A stretch of 21,672 bases of DNA, from the NCBI GenBank assembly GCA_002284615.2, contig MU069627.1:33241-54912 (forward strand). The letters are read 5' to 3'. A program made the translations under genes and the position numbers. A model generated the notes under the pieces. The model was not told the DNA's origin. It saw nothing but the letters and a program-made list of their open reading frames with translations, and searched no databases. Source of the stretch: Dunaliella salina (taxonomy: Eukaryota; Chlorophyta; Chlorophyceae; Chlamydomonadales; Dunaliellaceae). Position 1 is the first letter of the stretch. Every line of letters starts with the position of its first letter. Positions 1 to 9,012 of this stretch are shown here, in pieces.

Positions 1-379
1 TCTCTTTGCCCCCTAACCCCCCTATCCCACTATCTTGTGCCAGGACTGCCTCAAGAAGCCCAGAGAAAGATACCACTGTCGGATTAAAGGTTGCAACTTC
101 ATCTGATGGTTTCGTTTTTCTGTCCTTTGTACATGTTTTTAACAGATACGTAGATGAGTGGTTTCTAAATATTACAAACGCGTATGAAAAATATAAGATA
201 TTAAAGAATTTTGTAGCACCACTTTATCAAAGGCGACAGGTGGTATCAAGATGTTGAATACGCATTTGAAGATAGAAGAATGATACCAAAAGCAGTAGAG
301 AGTAGAAAGCTTTCAGTCGGAACAAAACTGACCTCCTGCATGTCTCATGCCCATGCTTTCCTGGTGCCCCTGGCTGCAG
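1..379 (+). other. Intronic DNA upstream of first visible CCD exon
   Basis: No stretch here matches the expected preceding CCD segment (the third-His region), so I read it as intron. Short open frames exist but have no recognisable content. Confidence 0.5.
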
Positions 380-499
380 ATTTACCTGCTGGCCATGAAG
401 CGCATCGACATGGACGCCTCTGAGTTCCGCGACGAATACGCAAGCAAAATGCACAAAATCACTTTGGATCGCAAGACTGGTAGTGCACACATGCGTAAG
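380..499 (+). CDS. CCD exon a (first visible exon)
   Basis: The acceptor is the CTGCAG ending at 379, preceded by a C/T-rich run. The donor is AAG|GTAAGG at 499/500, phase 0. It encodes IYLLAMKRIDMD through KITLDRKTGSAHMRK, the strand preceding the conserved FPR/FPV motif in CCDs. The exact 5' edge is the least certain of the seven because this part of the family is poorly conserved. Confidence 0.75.
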
Positions 500-1287
500 G
501 TAAGGAGTGCACATGAGATTTGGCCCAAGCAGTACTTCATCAACTTTCTAAATTGACTGTGTAGTGAGGCCCTTGGTTGTGTGTTAGGGATCTCTCAGCA
601 CTGCAATGAGGCTGCACACATGAAGTGAATTGTGTGTGTGGGGAGATCATCGGTGAAGTGCGCAAGGTCCCTTTTGATTGTGTCAAGGCATGAGCTAGTT
701 TGCCAGACAGGCTACCTTCTTGAATGCTCCAGCCCACAGCTGCTCAAGTACTGCAACGTCATCATTACTGTATCAACATCATTGCTACACTAACACTGCA
801 ACAGCATAACTTTTGCATCAGTTCTCCATCTTCCTCAATGCTGCATCAGTAATGCATCAGCATCATTACTACATGAGGACCACTGCTTCATCATTAATGT
901 ATCAGCATCCTTGTTTAAACCTTTGTCAGCGGAAGTGTTGCATCATTATTGCATCAGCATCCTTCACCACCTTGCTTGTGTGCAGGTGACGTCGATCGTG
1001 GGTGACTTCCCTGTTACGAACCCGCAGATGCAGGGCCAGAAGACTAGGTTTGCATGGTGGGTGCTGGTATATGCATGGGCGCAGTGTGATGCGCTGCAGA
1101 TCAACTGTGGGTAGACATTGCAATGTCTACACACATTTAACCTGCAGCAAGTCAGCAAAGTAGTTCAAAGTTTGGTGCAAGGTTTGTAGATCCGTTAAGA
1201 GTGAACCTTTGGAGGAACGGTGATTATTATCCTTTGTGCACCCACTTGAAGCCATGGATGTCAATGGCATGGGCGCGCGCGCGCGCG

Positions 1288-1352
<65 letters not shown>

Positions 1353-4300
1353 GCACATGCACATGCACACACATGCTCTCGCGCACACAATTCCACAGAC
1401 CTCTGCCTTTGAACTGTTTCCATCAGCATGGAAAATGTTTTTTTTTGCAGTCAGAACGGCCTTTGCACACCAGCTACTTCTGCTGGTTTCCTGGAATAGT
1501 ACACTTCAAAGCATGAAAAATTGACTGAATTATGTCAGAAGGGTTTGCTCCCCCAAACAATAATTGATCATCAGCATCCAGATTGCCGTGGGCACTTGTT
1601 GATGGTGATGGTGTGATCAAGCACTTGGGTTGTGGGCACTTGTTGATGGCAATGGCAGTTGTCAATGGTGTGATCAAGCACTTGGGTTATGGGCACTTGT
1701 TAGTGGTAATGGTGTGATCAAGCCCGCAGGTGTTTGTCGGTGCAAGGTTTGCTGGTAATGTCTCCTGTAATTTGTCCACCTGGAGCCCAACACTTCAAAT
1801 TCCAGTGCCCAACATCTTAAATTCCAGTGTAGTCCCTTAGCCTCAGAGAAAGCTTTCCAACATCTCAACATGAGCCCCCCTCACACACCTGCGGCAATAT
1901 AGGTGTGACAAGCATCTGTTCATGTCTCTTGTGGCTGACGTGTCCCGCACCTAACACCTTGATTTTGGTGTGACGACAGTTCTCAGCTGATGTCTCTTAT
2001 GGTTGACCCTCGCTGAACCGCAGGACAAACATTTCTGCCACTTCTGGTAACAGGGCTGGTCAGACTATTGGAGTCGCCAAGTTTGACCTGTCCAGGTGAG
2101 AGAAAACCAGTGTTTCCTCATCAAGACACGCTGCTCAGGTCACCAGGTGCTGCGAAGGTCACAGTAGCTGGACACGTGAGTCCCTAAGGTTGGAGTGCTC
2201 GTGGCATTTTGTGACATGCTTTGTAACAAGGGGGCTCGCCTCTACCCGTGTCGCAAGGCTGGGCTGGTTGGTGGTGTCTGCAAATGGTGTCTTGGCTTGC
2301 TGGGATGCTCCACATTTGGGCTGCTGTGCACTAACTCTTGTTTTTTGCACTCCATGCGTGCGGCCCACCTGCAGCTGTGCGGCGCAGGCATGCAATGCCG
2401 CCTGCTGTGCTCTCTGGAATGCACACTTTTTTTCTTTGCTGTGCAAGAATCTATGCTCCTTGAAATGCTGCTCAACTTTTTGACTGTCATACATGAATCC
2501 ATGCTTGTTGCGTTCCATGCTTCCTGCCCGCATGCAGCTGTGAGGAGTAGGCAAGCAACGATGCCAGCTGTGCAAATGTCTTTGCCTCCTAGGATGCTGT
2601 TTACCTTGTTGATTGCTGCAAATGAGTTTGCTGCTTTTTATATTCCCTTGCTCTTGCCCGCCTGCTGCCGTGCAGAGTTGGGAAACAATGACGTCTGCTG
2701 TGCAAATTTCTGTGCTCTCTGGGATGCACACTTTTTTTTTTTGCTGTGCAAACATCTGTGCTCCTTGGGATGCTGCTCAACTTTTTGACTGCTGTACATG
2801 AATTCACACTTCACATCCTATGCTCATTGCTCGCCTTGAAGGGTAGAGGCAGAGAAGGCACACAACTATGTCTGCTGTGTAATTATCTGTTCCCCGTGGG
2901 ATGCTGCTCACCCGTTTGACTGCACTGTACATGAATTCGTTTCTTTCATTCCATGCTTCTTGCCCGCCTGTGGCCTTGCAGAGCAGGCACACAATGACGC
3001 CTGCTGTGCGATCTCCTTCGCTCTCAGGGATGCTCAATTTTCCTTGGCCCATCGCCCAACGACGAGCTGTACTTTTTAATACATATACTACATACTTTTT
3101 TGCTTTTTTATCACTTTTTTTTGTACAGCTGTTGTTGAGCAATGGGCCAAGGAAAATTGAGCATCCCTGAGAGCGAAGATGATCGCACAGCAGGCGTGGA
3201 ATGCAAAGTCCGCGCCTTTTGCATTCCATTGTCTGCCTGTACCAATGTGCAAAGCGATGCATGCTGAGCACGGATCCACAGATACCGAAAGCAATGCACG
3301 CTGTGCACAAATCCATTTCGAGCAGGGCAGTGTGGAGGCGAGGTGGTTCAAGGTGCTGTGCAACCTTTTTGAACCCAGATGTGAAGTGCTGCTGTACAAG
3401 GGCCTTGCTTCATACATTCCATGCCTAACGCTCGCCTGCAGGGATGTGCGCAGCAGCACCTGCTGTGTACAGATCTACTTCCCCAGTGGAAGCGAGGCAG
3501 TTATGGTGCTATGCAAACTGCGAGCCCAGTTATGAAATCGATGTATAAGATTCCATGCCTACTGCATTCCATACCTGTCGCCCGCCTGCACAGCGATGCA
3601 TGCTGTGTGCAGATCCCCTTTCAAGGGGAGCACTAGAATGGGGAGGCAGATGTGGTGCTGCGCAAGACCAACAACCTATCTGCAAAGCCCGCTGCCAAAA
3701 TACCCACGCTTCTTGCATTCTATGCCTTTTGGCCTTTTTTTAGTCAAGGTTACCTTTTTTTGGTCAAGGTTACAAGGTAGAAGGCCTCCAGCCAAATCGA
3801 CAGACTGCTAGCCTTTTTCCCTTTGCCTGCAGGGATGTGCACAGCGATGCCTGCTGTGCAGAGATCCACTTCCCAGCTGGGCACTGCGGTGGCGAGGCAG
3901 TCATGGTGCCGCGCAACGCCAACGACCCATCTGCACAGCTTGATGGTGAGTGCCTGTCCGCAGCTGAGTTCATAGTCAGGTATGGTGCTGCACAGCGCCG
4001 ACGTTCCATCCGCAGAGGTTGGTGTTGGTGGTGGGTGGTGGTGCTGTTGGTGAGTGCCCACCCACACCTGTTGTCATATTTGGCAATGGTGCACCTCGAC
4101 CAATGTCCCCTATTAAAGGTAATTGGTGAGTGGTTGTCTGCAGCTTTTGCCAGAGATTTAGTTGATGCAGCGCGACGCTGATGTCCCATCTAGAAAAGTT
4201 GGCGATTACTTGTTAGTGGCTGGTGTCATCGTTGTGGTGCTGCGCAACGCCAATGACCCATTTTCTCAGCTTTATGGTGAGTGCTTGTCTGCAGCTGTTG

Positions 4301-7028
4301 TCATCGTCACGGTCAAGAACTTCTTGCTAACACGTGTTTCTTGGAGAACATGCCACCCAAAGGCAGATGCCTCAGGAACAGCTCCTGCAGAGCAGCACCA
4401 GCAAACAGGTTGGGGGGTTTGTGTCTCGGCAGGGCCCTCTTGCACATTGGAAAATTTGAAAAATAAAAGTTAGGAAGTTGCTCGTAAAACAACAGAAAAG
4501 CCAAAGAGCTGTTGTGCAAGTGGGTCTGGCAGGAAAATTCCTGCAGCATATGCAGCTCATTCAAAGGTCTGCATTTGAACGTCTCATGTGAGCACCTGGA
4601 GATGGAATATGCATTTTCTACATTTTATTCACCAGTGCAGCCTTCTGCAAGCAAGGATGGTGGTTTTCATGTGTAATACATGTAGTTCATGATCACGGGC
4701 TGCAAATTGGGTGAGGATTGCATGTTTTATTTATGACTTTGCATTGTGTGTGCAATGCACATCTTGCAGGCGAGGATGACGGCTTCCTTGTATGCTACGT
4801 GCATCATGAGACCCAGAACACCAGCTACATGATGGTGAGTCCATGTGTTTGAACTTCATGGGGAGATGCATGCCCTTGACTTTGCCTCCAATGCTGCCGT
4901 AGAGCTTTGTAACCTGCACGCACCCTTATTTTTTTAAATTGAATAAATCCATTGCCCACACCCCATTATGCACCGAATTTTCCGGAAAACCTGAAAATTG
5001 ACCTATTTCGGACCTCAAAACCAATTTTTGTGCATTTCATAGAGAGCCTATGAAAAAGGTAATTTATTTGCGTAATGGTCAAGAAGCTGTACTGTATCAC
5101 TTGCCTGTAGTTGTGCTCCAGCAATGCAGGTTGGAGAACTCGTACTTATAAATGCGCATGCAAAAACTTTCGATGTAACATAAGCTGACCCTTCAGGCAT
5201 GCTTTGTTGCTCCTTCATGTACTTTTTTGTGCTACATGTGCTTCATGTGTTTTATGCTGCGCCCATGCACCTTCTGCATGCCCTTCGTATGTTTCATGCT
5301 TGCCCTTGCGGCTATTGCATGCGCTTCATGTGTTCCATTCTGCGCACTTGCACCTGTGGCATGCGCTTCATGTGCTTTATGCTGCGCTGAGACAAGACCC
5401 ATTTTGCCCTAACCGCATGATGTGAGGCAAGGGCGCTGAGCCGAGCTGTAACGGCTTTGATGTCTCAGATGCGCAACCAACTAGAAAACAGTCCCTCTCC
5501 CCTGGTAGTCCTCGCGACTTTCCCCGGCCTCAGCCACTAGGTGCTTGCATGCCACGTCTCTCATCAAGAGGCTGGATCAGCATGCCATTACAATCACCCT
5601 GCTGTGTGTTTTGCAGGTGTACGACGCCAAGACAATGTCCAACACACCGGTTGCTAAGGTCAAGATGCCACAGCGTGTGCCCTATGGTGAGTCATATGCT
5701 CTTGTCTCCACCAAAAGCTAGAGTTTGAAGAGGGAATGTGCAGTGCGAGTGGCCTAGGTCAAGCTGTCATGGCCTATGCTCTTTACCCGGACAGGCTCCA
5801 GTTTCTCCTTCCCTCTGGTCAAACCTCTGTGACAGCTGCTGTTGCTTCAGCTGTTGCTGCCTCAAAATTAGAGTTTGATTACAACATAATTGGAATTCAA
5901 TGCCCCATATCCGACGAGTTTGTGGCTTAGGAGGGAAAATTGCCAAATGTATCAAAATTTTGGACCTGACACTGGTGCACCAGGTCTTTCAACACCAATG
6001 CAGACAGATTTGTAAATTGTGCTTGAACGAACTGTAGCTCATCTTGATCTGCCCGTGTTTCTCGGGACGGGTCTGGTTCATGTCTAAGCAAACCCTCTGC
6101 ACCTTGCCAGCCTCTGCACCACCTCTGAGATCAGGTTTGCTCACCAGTTTTGCTATGTACAGTTGTCCATGAAGTCAAAAATGGGACTGGAGTGACCCCA
6201 AAGTGGTCTGGGGTTGAACAACACTCAGGACAGGGTGCATCTGCAGACCACAGCTTCCCATAGGCGAGTGCTCTTCAGCATTTGTGTGGATTCCTGGGAT
6301 CAAGATATTTGTGTGGATTCCTGGGATCAAACATCCTCTGAGGCATGGTGGTTGGCCACGTGTTCTGTGGGGTCTTCGGGAGGCCTTCCCGTTGCGCAGC
6401 TTTTGCAGGACAGCGCAGCATGCAAACATCTTGCCAGCAAGCACTGCTGCAAGTATAATGCAGCGTTTCTAATGTAGAGATTCAGACGCTGTGCTCATCT
6501 GGTGGATGCATGTGTCAAGCCTTACCTTCCCTTGATACATGCACCCACCAAGTGTGCACACAGCACCTGGATCTTAATAAAGAAAACAAGCTGCAATAGC
6601 GCTTTCTGTGTTTGCTTGCAAGCAAGTGGCTCCTGCTATAGATTCAAGACACTACCTCACAGGTTCGGAAGGGGTGTGACGAGGATGAACAGCACATCTT
6701 TGCCCCAACCCCGACCTGTCAAGTTCAAAAACGTGTGCCTCTGATTTTCCTTGGATTCTCCTCGTTTTCATTCGAGGAGCCTGCAGGTGTGCACTGAATA
6801 TGAACAGCTGGCACCTTATTTATTTCTATGCATCACCTTGCTTGGACCTGAACAACTCATACCAGGTCTGAGGACTACACACACTGAACCGCCATTCACA
6901 ACCTTGCCACATCGCCTGCAAAGTAGGGCCTCTTGCGCACTCACTGCTGCTGCTGCTGCTGCTGTTGTGCAGGCTTCCACGGCACATTCCTCAACGACAG
7001 CCAGCTGATGGGTCTGCAGGCTGCCTAA
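380..7028 (+). CDS. Carotenoid cleavage dioxygenase (CCD/NCED/RPE65 superfamily), C-terminal part, seven exons
   Basis: This gene encodes the C-terminal 188 residues of a carotenoid oxygenase, a non-haem Fe(II) enzyme that splits carotenoids or apocarotenoids with O2. Joined exons are 380-499, 986-1056, 2024-2095, 3833-3945, 4770-4834, 5617-5686 and 6973-7028; every junction keeps frame and the total is 567 nt including TAA. Family signatures appear in the expected order and spacing: MHKITLDRKTG, then GDFPVTNP...GQKTRFAW, GVAKFDLSR, GGEAVMVPR, EDDGFLVCYVHHE, VYDAKTMS, and RVPYGFHGTFLND ending 13 residues before the stop. The His in GFHG (6978-6980) is the fourth iron ligand by family knowledge; exons for the other three His lie upstream of the window. 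Introns run from 486 to 1737 nt. Subtype (CCD1, CCD4, NCED or algal-specific) and substrate cannot be decided. Algal CCDs are often plastid-linked, but no N-terminus is visible here. The gene looks intact as far as it is seen. Confidence 0.9.
740..962 (+). repeat. Degenerate CATCA/GCATCAGCATC-type repeat in CCD intron 1 (500-985)
   Basis: The block GCATCAGCATCATTACTAC and close variants recur at least five times (for example near 760, 856, 898 and 945), with irregular spacing. The rest of the 486-nt intron shows nothing else. Confidence 0.55.
986..1056 (+). CDS. CCD exon b
   Basis: The acceptor is TGTGCAG ending at 985. The donor is ATG|GTGGGT at 1056/1057, ending in phase 2. It encodes VTSIVGDFPVTNP and GQKTRFA, equivalent to the 'EFPRINP...GRKHRYAY' block of plant and cyanobacterial CCDs. 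A donor three bases downstream (TGG|GTGCTG) would not match the phase of the next exon. Confidence 0.85.
1272..1347 (+). repeat. Compound (GC)n(AC)n microsatellite in CCD intron 2
   Basis: About 24 nt of alternating GC passes directly into about 50 nt of alternating AC, followed by ATATATGCACATGCACATG. Alternating purine-pyrimidine DNA of this kind can form Z-DNA by established knowledge. The long open frames on both strands here are products of the repeat. Confidence 0.97.
1589..1724 (+). repeat. Minisatellite, three copies, in CCD intron 2
   Basis: The unit starts GGGCACTTGTTGATGG and ends GGTGTGATCAAGCACTTGG; it is about 45-55 nt long and present three times, the last slightly altered. 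It lies between exon b and exon c. Confidence 0.85.
2024..2095 (+). CDS. CCD exon c (short exon, no long open frame)
   Basis: This 72-nt exon has acceptor ACCGCAG ending at 2023 and donor AG|GTGAGA at 2095/2096. It takes one base to complete Trp from exon b and ends in phase 2, which exon d completes as Arg. It encodes TNISATSG and GQTIGVAKFDLS, matching the 'GVVKYDL' strand between the RxAY and GGEAVFVPR motifs. Both the residue count and the phases fit, so I accept it although the open frame is short. Confidence 0.8.
2330..3832 (+). repeat. Upstream array of decayed exon-d copies in CCD intron 3 (2096-3832)
   Basis: Units of about 130-180 nt begin with a TTCCATGC-TTGCCCGCCTGCAG block and continue with GCCTGCTGTGCAGATC-like sequence. 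They can be seen starting near 2330, 2511, 2641, 2809, 2944, 3210, 3401 and 3551. The three copies nearest exon d still translate like it: SNARCAQIHFEQG (about 3290), DVRSSTCCVQIYFPSG...EAVMV (about 3442) and HSDACCVQIPFQG then GEADVVLRK (about 3590). The more distant copies keep only the acceptor side. The long open frames on both strands at 2159-2788 lie within these units and are not genes. Confidence 0.8.
2997..3197. repeat. Inverted repeat (hairpin), arms about 75 nt, 50-nt loop
   Basis: The left arm 2997-3072 and right arm 3123-3197 are near-perfect reverse complements; the core pairing runs through CCTTGGCCCAT and GAGCATCCCTGAGAGCG. A few mismatches and one unpaired base occur near the arm ends. 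The loop is AT-rich (3073-3122). It lies wholly within CCD intron 3, and the left arm is itself one unit of the exon-d array. Confidence 0.92.
3833..3945 (+). CDS. CCD exon d (GGEAVMVPR exon)
   Basis: The acceptor follows a strong pyrimidine run (3812-3830, ending TGCAG). The donor is GATG|GTGAGT at 3945/3946, phase 1. It encodes DVHSDACCAEIHFPAGHC, then GGEAVMVPRNANDPSAQLD; GGEAVxVPR is a family hallmark. The exon lies inside an array of decayed copies of itself on both sides (about 2330-3832 and 3946-4305), so correct recognition of this copy by the spliceosome is a real question. Confidence 0.88.
3946..4305 (+). repeat. Downstream array of exon-d 3'-end units spanning the splice donor
   Basis: About 80-nt units follow the pattern TGGTGCTGCGCAACGCCAA, a CCCATCTGCACAGCTTGATG-like block, GTGAGTGCCTGTCTGCAGCTG, then TCATCGTC. 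They start near 3902 (the exon itself), 3981, 4085, 4167 and 4234. The last copy restores VVVLRNANDPFSQLYG followed by GTGAG, almost the same as exon d and its donor. The remainder of intron 4 (to 4769) shows nothing recognisable. Confidence 0.85.
4770..4834 (+). CDS. CCD exon e (EDDGFLVCYVHHE exon)
   Basis: The acceptor is ATCTTGCAG ending at 4769 and the donor is ATG|GTGAGT at 4834/4835. The leading GC completes a Gly codon from exon d. It encodes EDDGFLVCYVHHETQNTSYMM, the conserved acidic-Gly strand of CCDs. Confidence 0.9.
4835..5616 (+). other. CCD intron 5 with a minisatellite
   Basis: The first part (about 4920-5100) is AT-rich with no coding signal. A GCTTCATGTG-type minisatellite occupies about 5200-5390. 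The 3' end has a normal TGTGTTTTGCAG acceptor. Confidence 0.75.
5199..5392 (+). repeat. GCTTCATGTGxTTxATGCTGCGC minisatellite
   Basis: Units of about 40-50 nt alternate a CATGTGTTTTATGCTGCGC-like half with a CACCTGTGGCATGCGCTT-like half, about three and a half times. All three + frames stay open across it because of composition, giving Cys/Phe/Met-rich nonsense. Confidence 0.75.
5617..5686 (+). CDS. CCD exon f (VYDAKTMS...RVPYG exon)
   Basis: The acceptor is TGTTTTGCAG ending at 5616 and the donor is CTATG|GTGAGT at 5686/5687, phase 1. It encodes VYDAKTMSNTPVAKVKMPQ and RVPY, leading into the terminal iron-ligand motif that the next exon completes. Confidence 0.92.
6281..6330 (+). repeat. 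Two-copy 27-nt tandem repeat
   Basis: TTTGTGTGGATTCCTGGGAT followed by CAAGATA is repeated immediately, the second copy ending at CAA. Confidence 0.95.
6944..6964 (+). repeat. (TGC)n microsatellite forming part of the last 3' splice site
   Basis: About seven TGC/GCT triplets stand where the pyrimidine tract would be, eight bases before the AG at 6971-6972. Confidence 0.9.
6973..7028 (+). CDS. CCD exon g (terminal exon with iron-ligand His and stop)
   Basis: The acceptor TTGTGCAG ends at 6972 directly after a (TGC)n run. It encodes GFHGTFLNDSQLMGLQAA followed by TAA at 7026-7028. The His at 6978-6980 is the fourth Fe ligand of the family. The short tail after it matches the usual CCD C-terminus in length. 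Confidence 0.92.
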
Positions 7029-9012
7029 GCCCATGCTTGAGCGAAATGGCAAAATGGTGAAGGCAATTGTGGAGCTGACAGGGCGGCTGGCTGCCTGGGG
7101 TCCTTTGCTTGCGCTCTGGGGTCACCTGCTTGTGTGTCAACGAGCGGTCTGGCATCCTTCTGCCTTGTGAACAATTGCTGCAGTCAGAAGCACTGTTTGC
7201 ATGTGCCAGGAGAACCACAGCCAATCCGCCCTGTCGGCAGTGTGTTAGTGTGGTGGTGCAATTTCATTTCATTCACGACAGGTGGAAAGATACACGGGCG
7301 GTGAAGACACACATGAATTGCAGGAGAAGGAGCTGTTGGATGGGAGCACCTTCAAGGACAAGTTGTGTGAGGTGCCCTGTGAGGTGCCAGCAGGGACCAG
7401 GTAGTGGCATGATTTCTGTTGTTGCTTACAGTGGCACGATTTGTATTGATGCTTACAGCAGCAGAGCTTGATGGCATGGTGCAAAGCATGGTTGGCATTG
7501 TTTGCATGTCGTGCAGCTGGCACGCGCATCATCAGCCTGGCATGAACGTGCAGGTTGTTCTGATGCAGTACATGCATTGTTATAGCAGTTGTGTGCATTA
7601 TTCCTGCACCTCTTGTAGTGTTCCCTCTGTATTACCTGCACAACAACCTTTGAAGTTGTATAGCCTTGTTGAGAGCAAATGTTGAGAAATAGGGACCAGC
7701 ATTTCATTTACATGTTGAATATTATGCATTGCAATCATGCACTGTTCATGTGCCCTACATATGTGTCTGAGTTGTATTCTGACCGTTAAGAACCGATTTC
7801 AATAAGTGTGCCTTGAGCCATGTCAAGATATCAAGACTCTCCTAAGAGAGCGTTGATTTCAGTTGTGATAGTTTGTTGATAGCTGTGTATAAGTTTTGCC
7901 TTTAGCACTGCCCACTCCGGCTTTGTCTTTGTTGCAAACTCAACTTGTGATTCCTGTCATCTTCAGAGTTCATGAGAAACTCAAAATTGTGCTGCGGAGT
8001 GGACATGCAAGCAAAAGGAGCAATGACGTGAAGTGTGTGTTGCATTGAACACTAGGTGCTGTAAATATGTACCTTCCTTTCACTTGACGTTGAGGGTATC
8101 CTGACTGCCCTGGCGTTTGTTAGCGACATTCTAAGAGTGGTTGGCAGGATCATCTGGAAGGAAGACCGCTGCTTTGTTCAGCAGGATTGTGAGGCAGGGA
8201 CACACATCGTAAAAGATGTAGACAGTATTTGAATGCAGGCAATGTGATTTTGGAATAGTATTCTTGCAGGCTTCATGCGTTTAGATAACGGGTGCCTCAG
8301 AGCACACTAAACAATCACTTTTTCCCCATTTTGCACAACGAGTGACTAACTGCCACTGTGAAGCCTGCAACGCCTGGCACTCACAGTGCTGATGTGCATT
8401 GCTGCCAGGTGTGCTTGACTTGTGCAGTGCATGCCTTTCTTCCAGTTGTAACCGCCTGTGCAGCGCATGCCAGTGGCTTGTCTCGATGCAAATGACATCG
8501 CTTTTTGTTGCTGCCTGATGTTCAAGTTTCATGAAATTGCTATTTGCTGCTGCTGAATGTGTTGAATTACCAACTGATGGTCTCCTGTAATATTCTGAAT
8601 GTCCACTGGTAGCAGTGGGGTTGGTTGTGAGGCAGTTTGGCTACAGACATCACATGTCATGCATAGAGATCCAATCTGATATTTAATGAAAATGAGGTCG
8701 GGAATATAAGGACTAATTTATAATCAAATTAGGTCAGGTAAGGTTATGTTGCTTTATCCGCCTATACGTCAGGCCCCCGATCCCTGTGTGATGTCCTGCC
8801 TATTGCCAACCAGACCCCCTCTTCCAACTCTGAGCACACCTACTGAAAGCTAGTTGAAAAAGCAATTTTTCAGCGCTGAGCTGGTCCCAGAAGAAAAAAA
8901 AGAACGGAACTATGCAGGCAGAGAAACTCTCCCTACACCAATTAAGGAAGAGGAGACATTGGCTCAAAAAGAGCCGTGTCCCCCTCCACCACAAGGTATG
9001 AAAAAGAGAATT
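7029..9012. other. 3' flank of CCD gene and intergenic DNA; nothing recognised
   Basis: The CCD 3' UTR must begin at 7029, but its end cannot be placed. TGTAA motifs, the chlorophyte-type polyadenylation signal, occur at 8060 and 8586, and neither is compelling. No open frame has recognisable content. The last part (about 8690-9012) may be the 3' untranslated end of the - strand retroelement whose frame stops at 9013. Confidence 0.5.

Larger units (their letters stand above)
5687..6972 (+). other. CCD intron 6
   Basis: This 1286-nt intron contains a 27-nt direct repeat (6281-6330) and a (TGC)n run just before the acceptor (6944-6964). No further exon or inserted gene was found. Confidence 0.75.

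Noticed and set aside
6..257. An upstream CCD exon within 1-379
   Set aside because: No segment matches the expected third-His region of the family in any frame with usable splice sites.
1127..1524. Open frames of 100 and 107 aa across the (AC)n tract
   Set aside because: Products of the dinucleotide repeat (Val-Cys and Thr-His runs), not genes.
2159..2788. Overlapping long open frames on both strands (about 198 aa each), Cys-rich on +
   Set aside because: They lie entirely within tandem units of the exon-d array; both strands are open because of repeat composition and the protein shows no family pattern.
2330..4305. CRISPR-like array
   Set aside because: Units are long, diverged and contiguous without unique spacers, and the context is a eukaryotic intron.
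8800..9000. Possible + strand exon ending at CCACAAG|GTATG near 8995
   Set aside because: A donor-like site alone; the translated Lys/Arg-rich sequence has no recognisable similarity and no acceptor was convincing.
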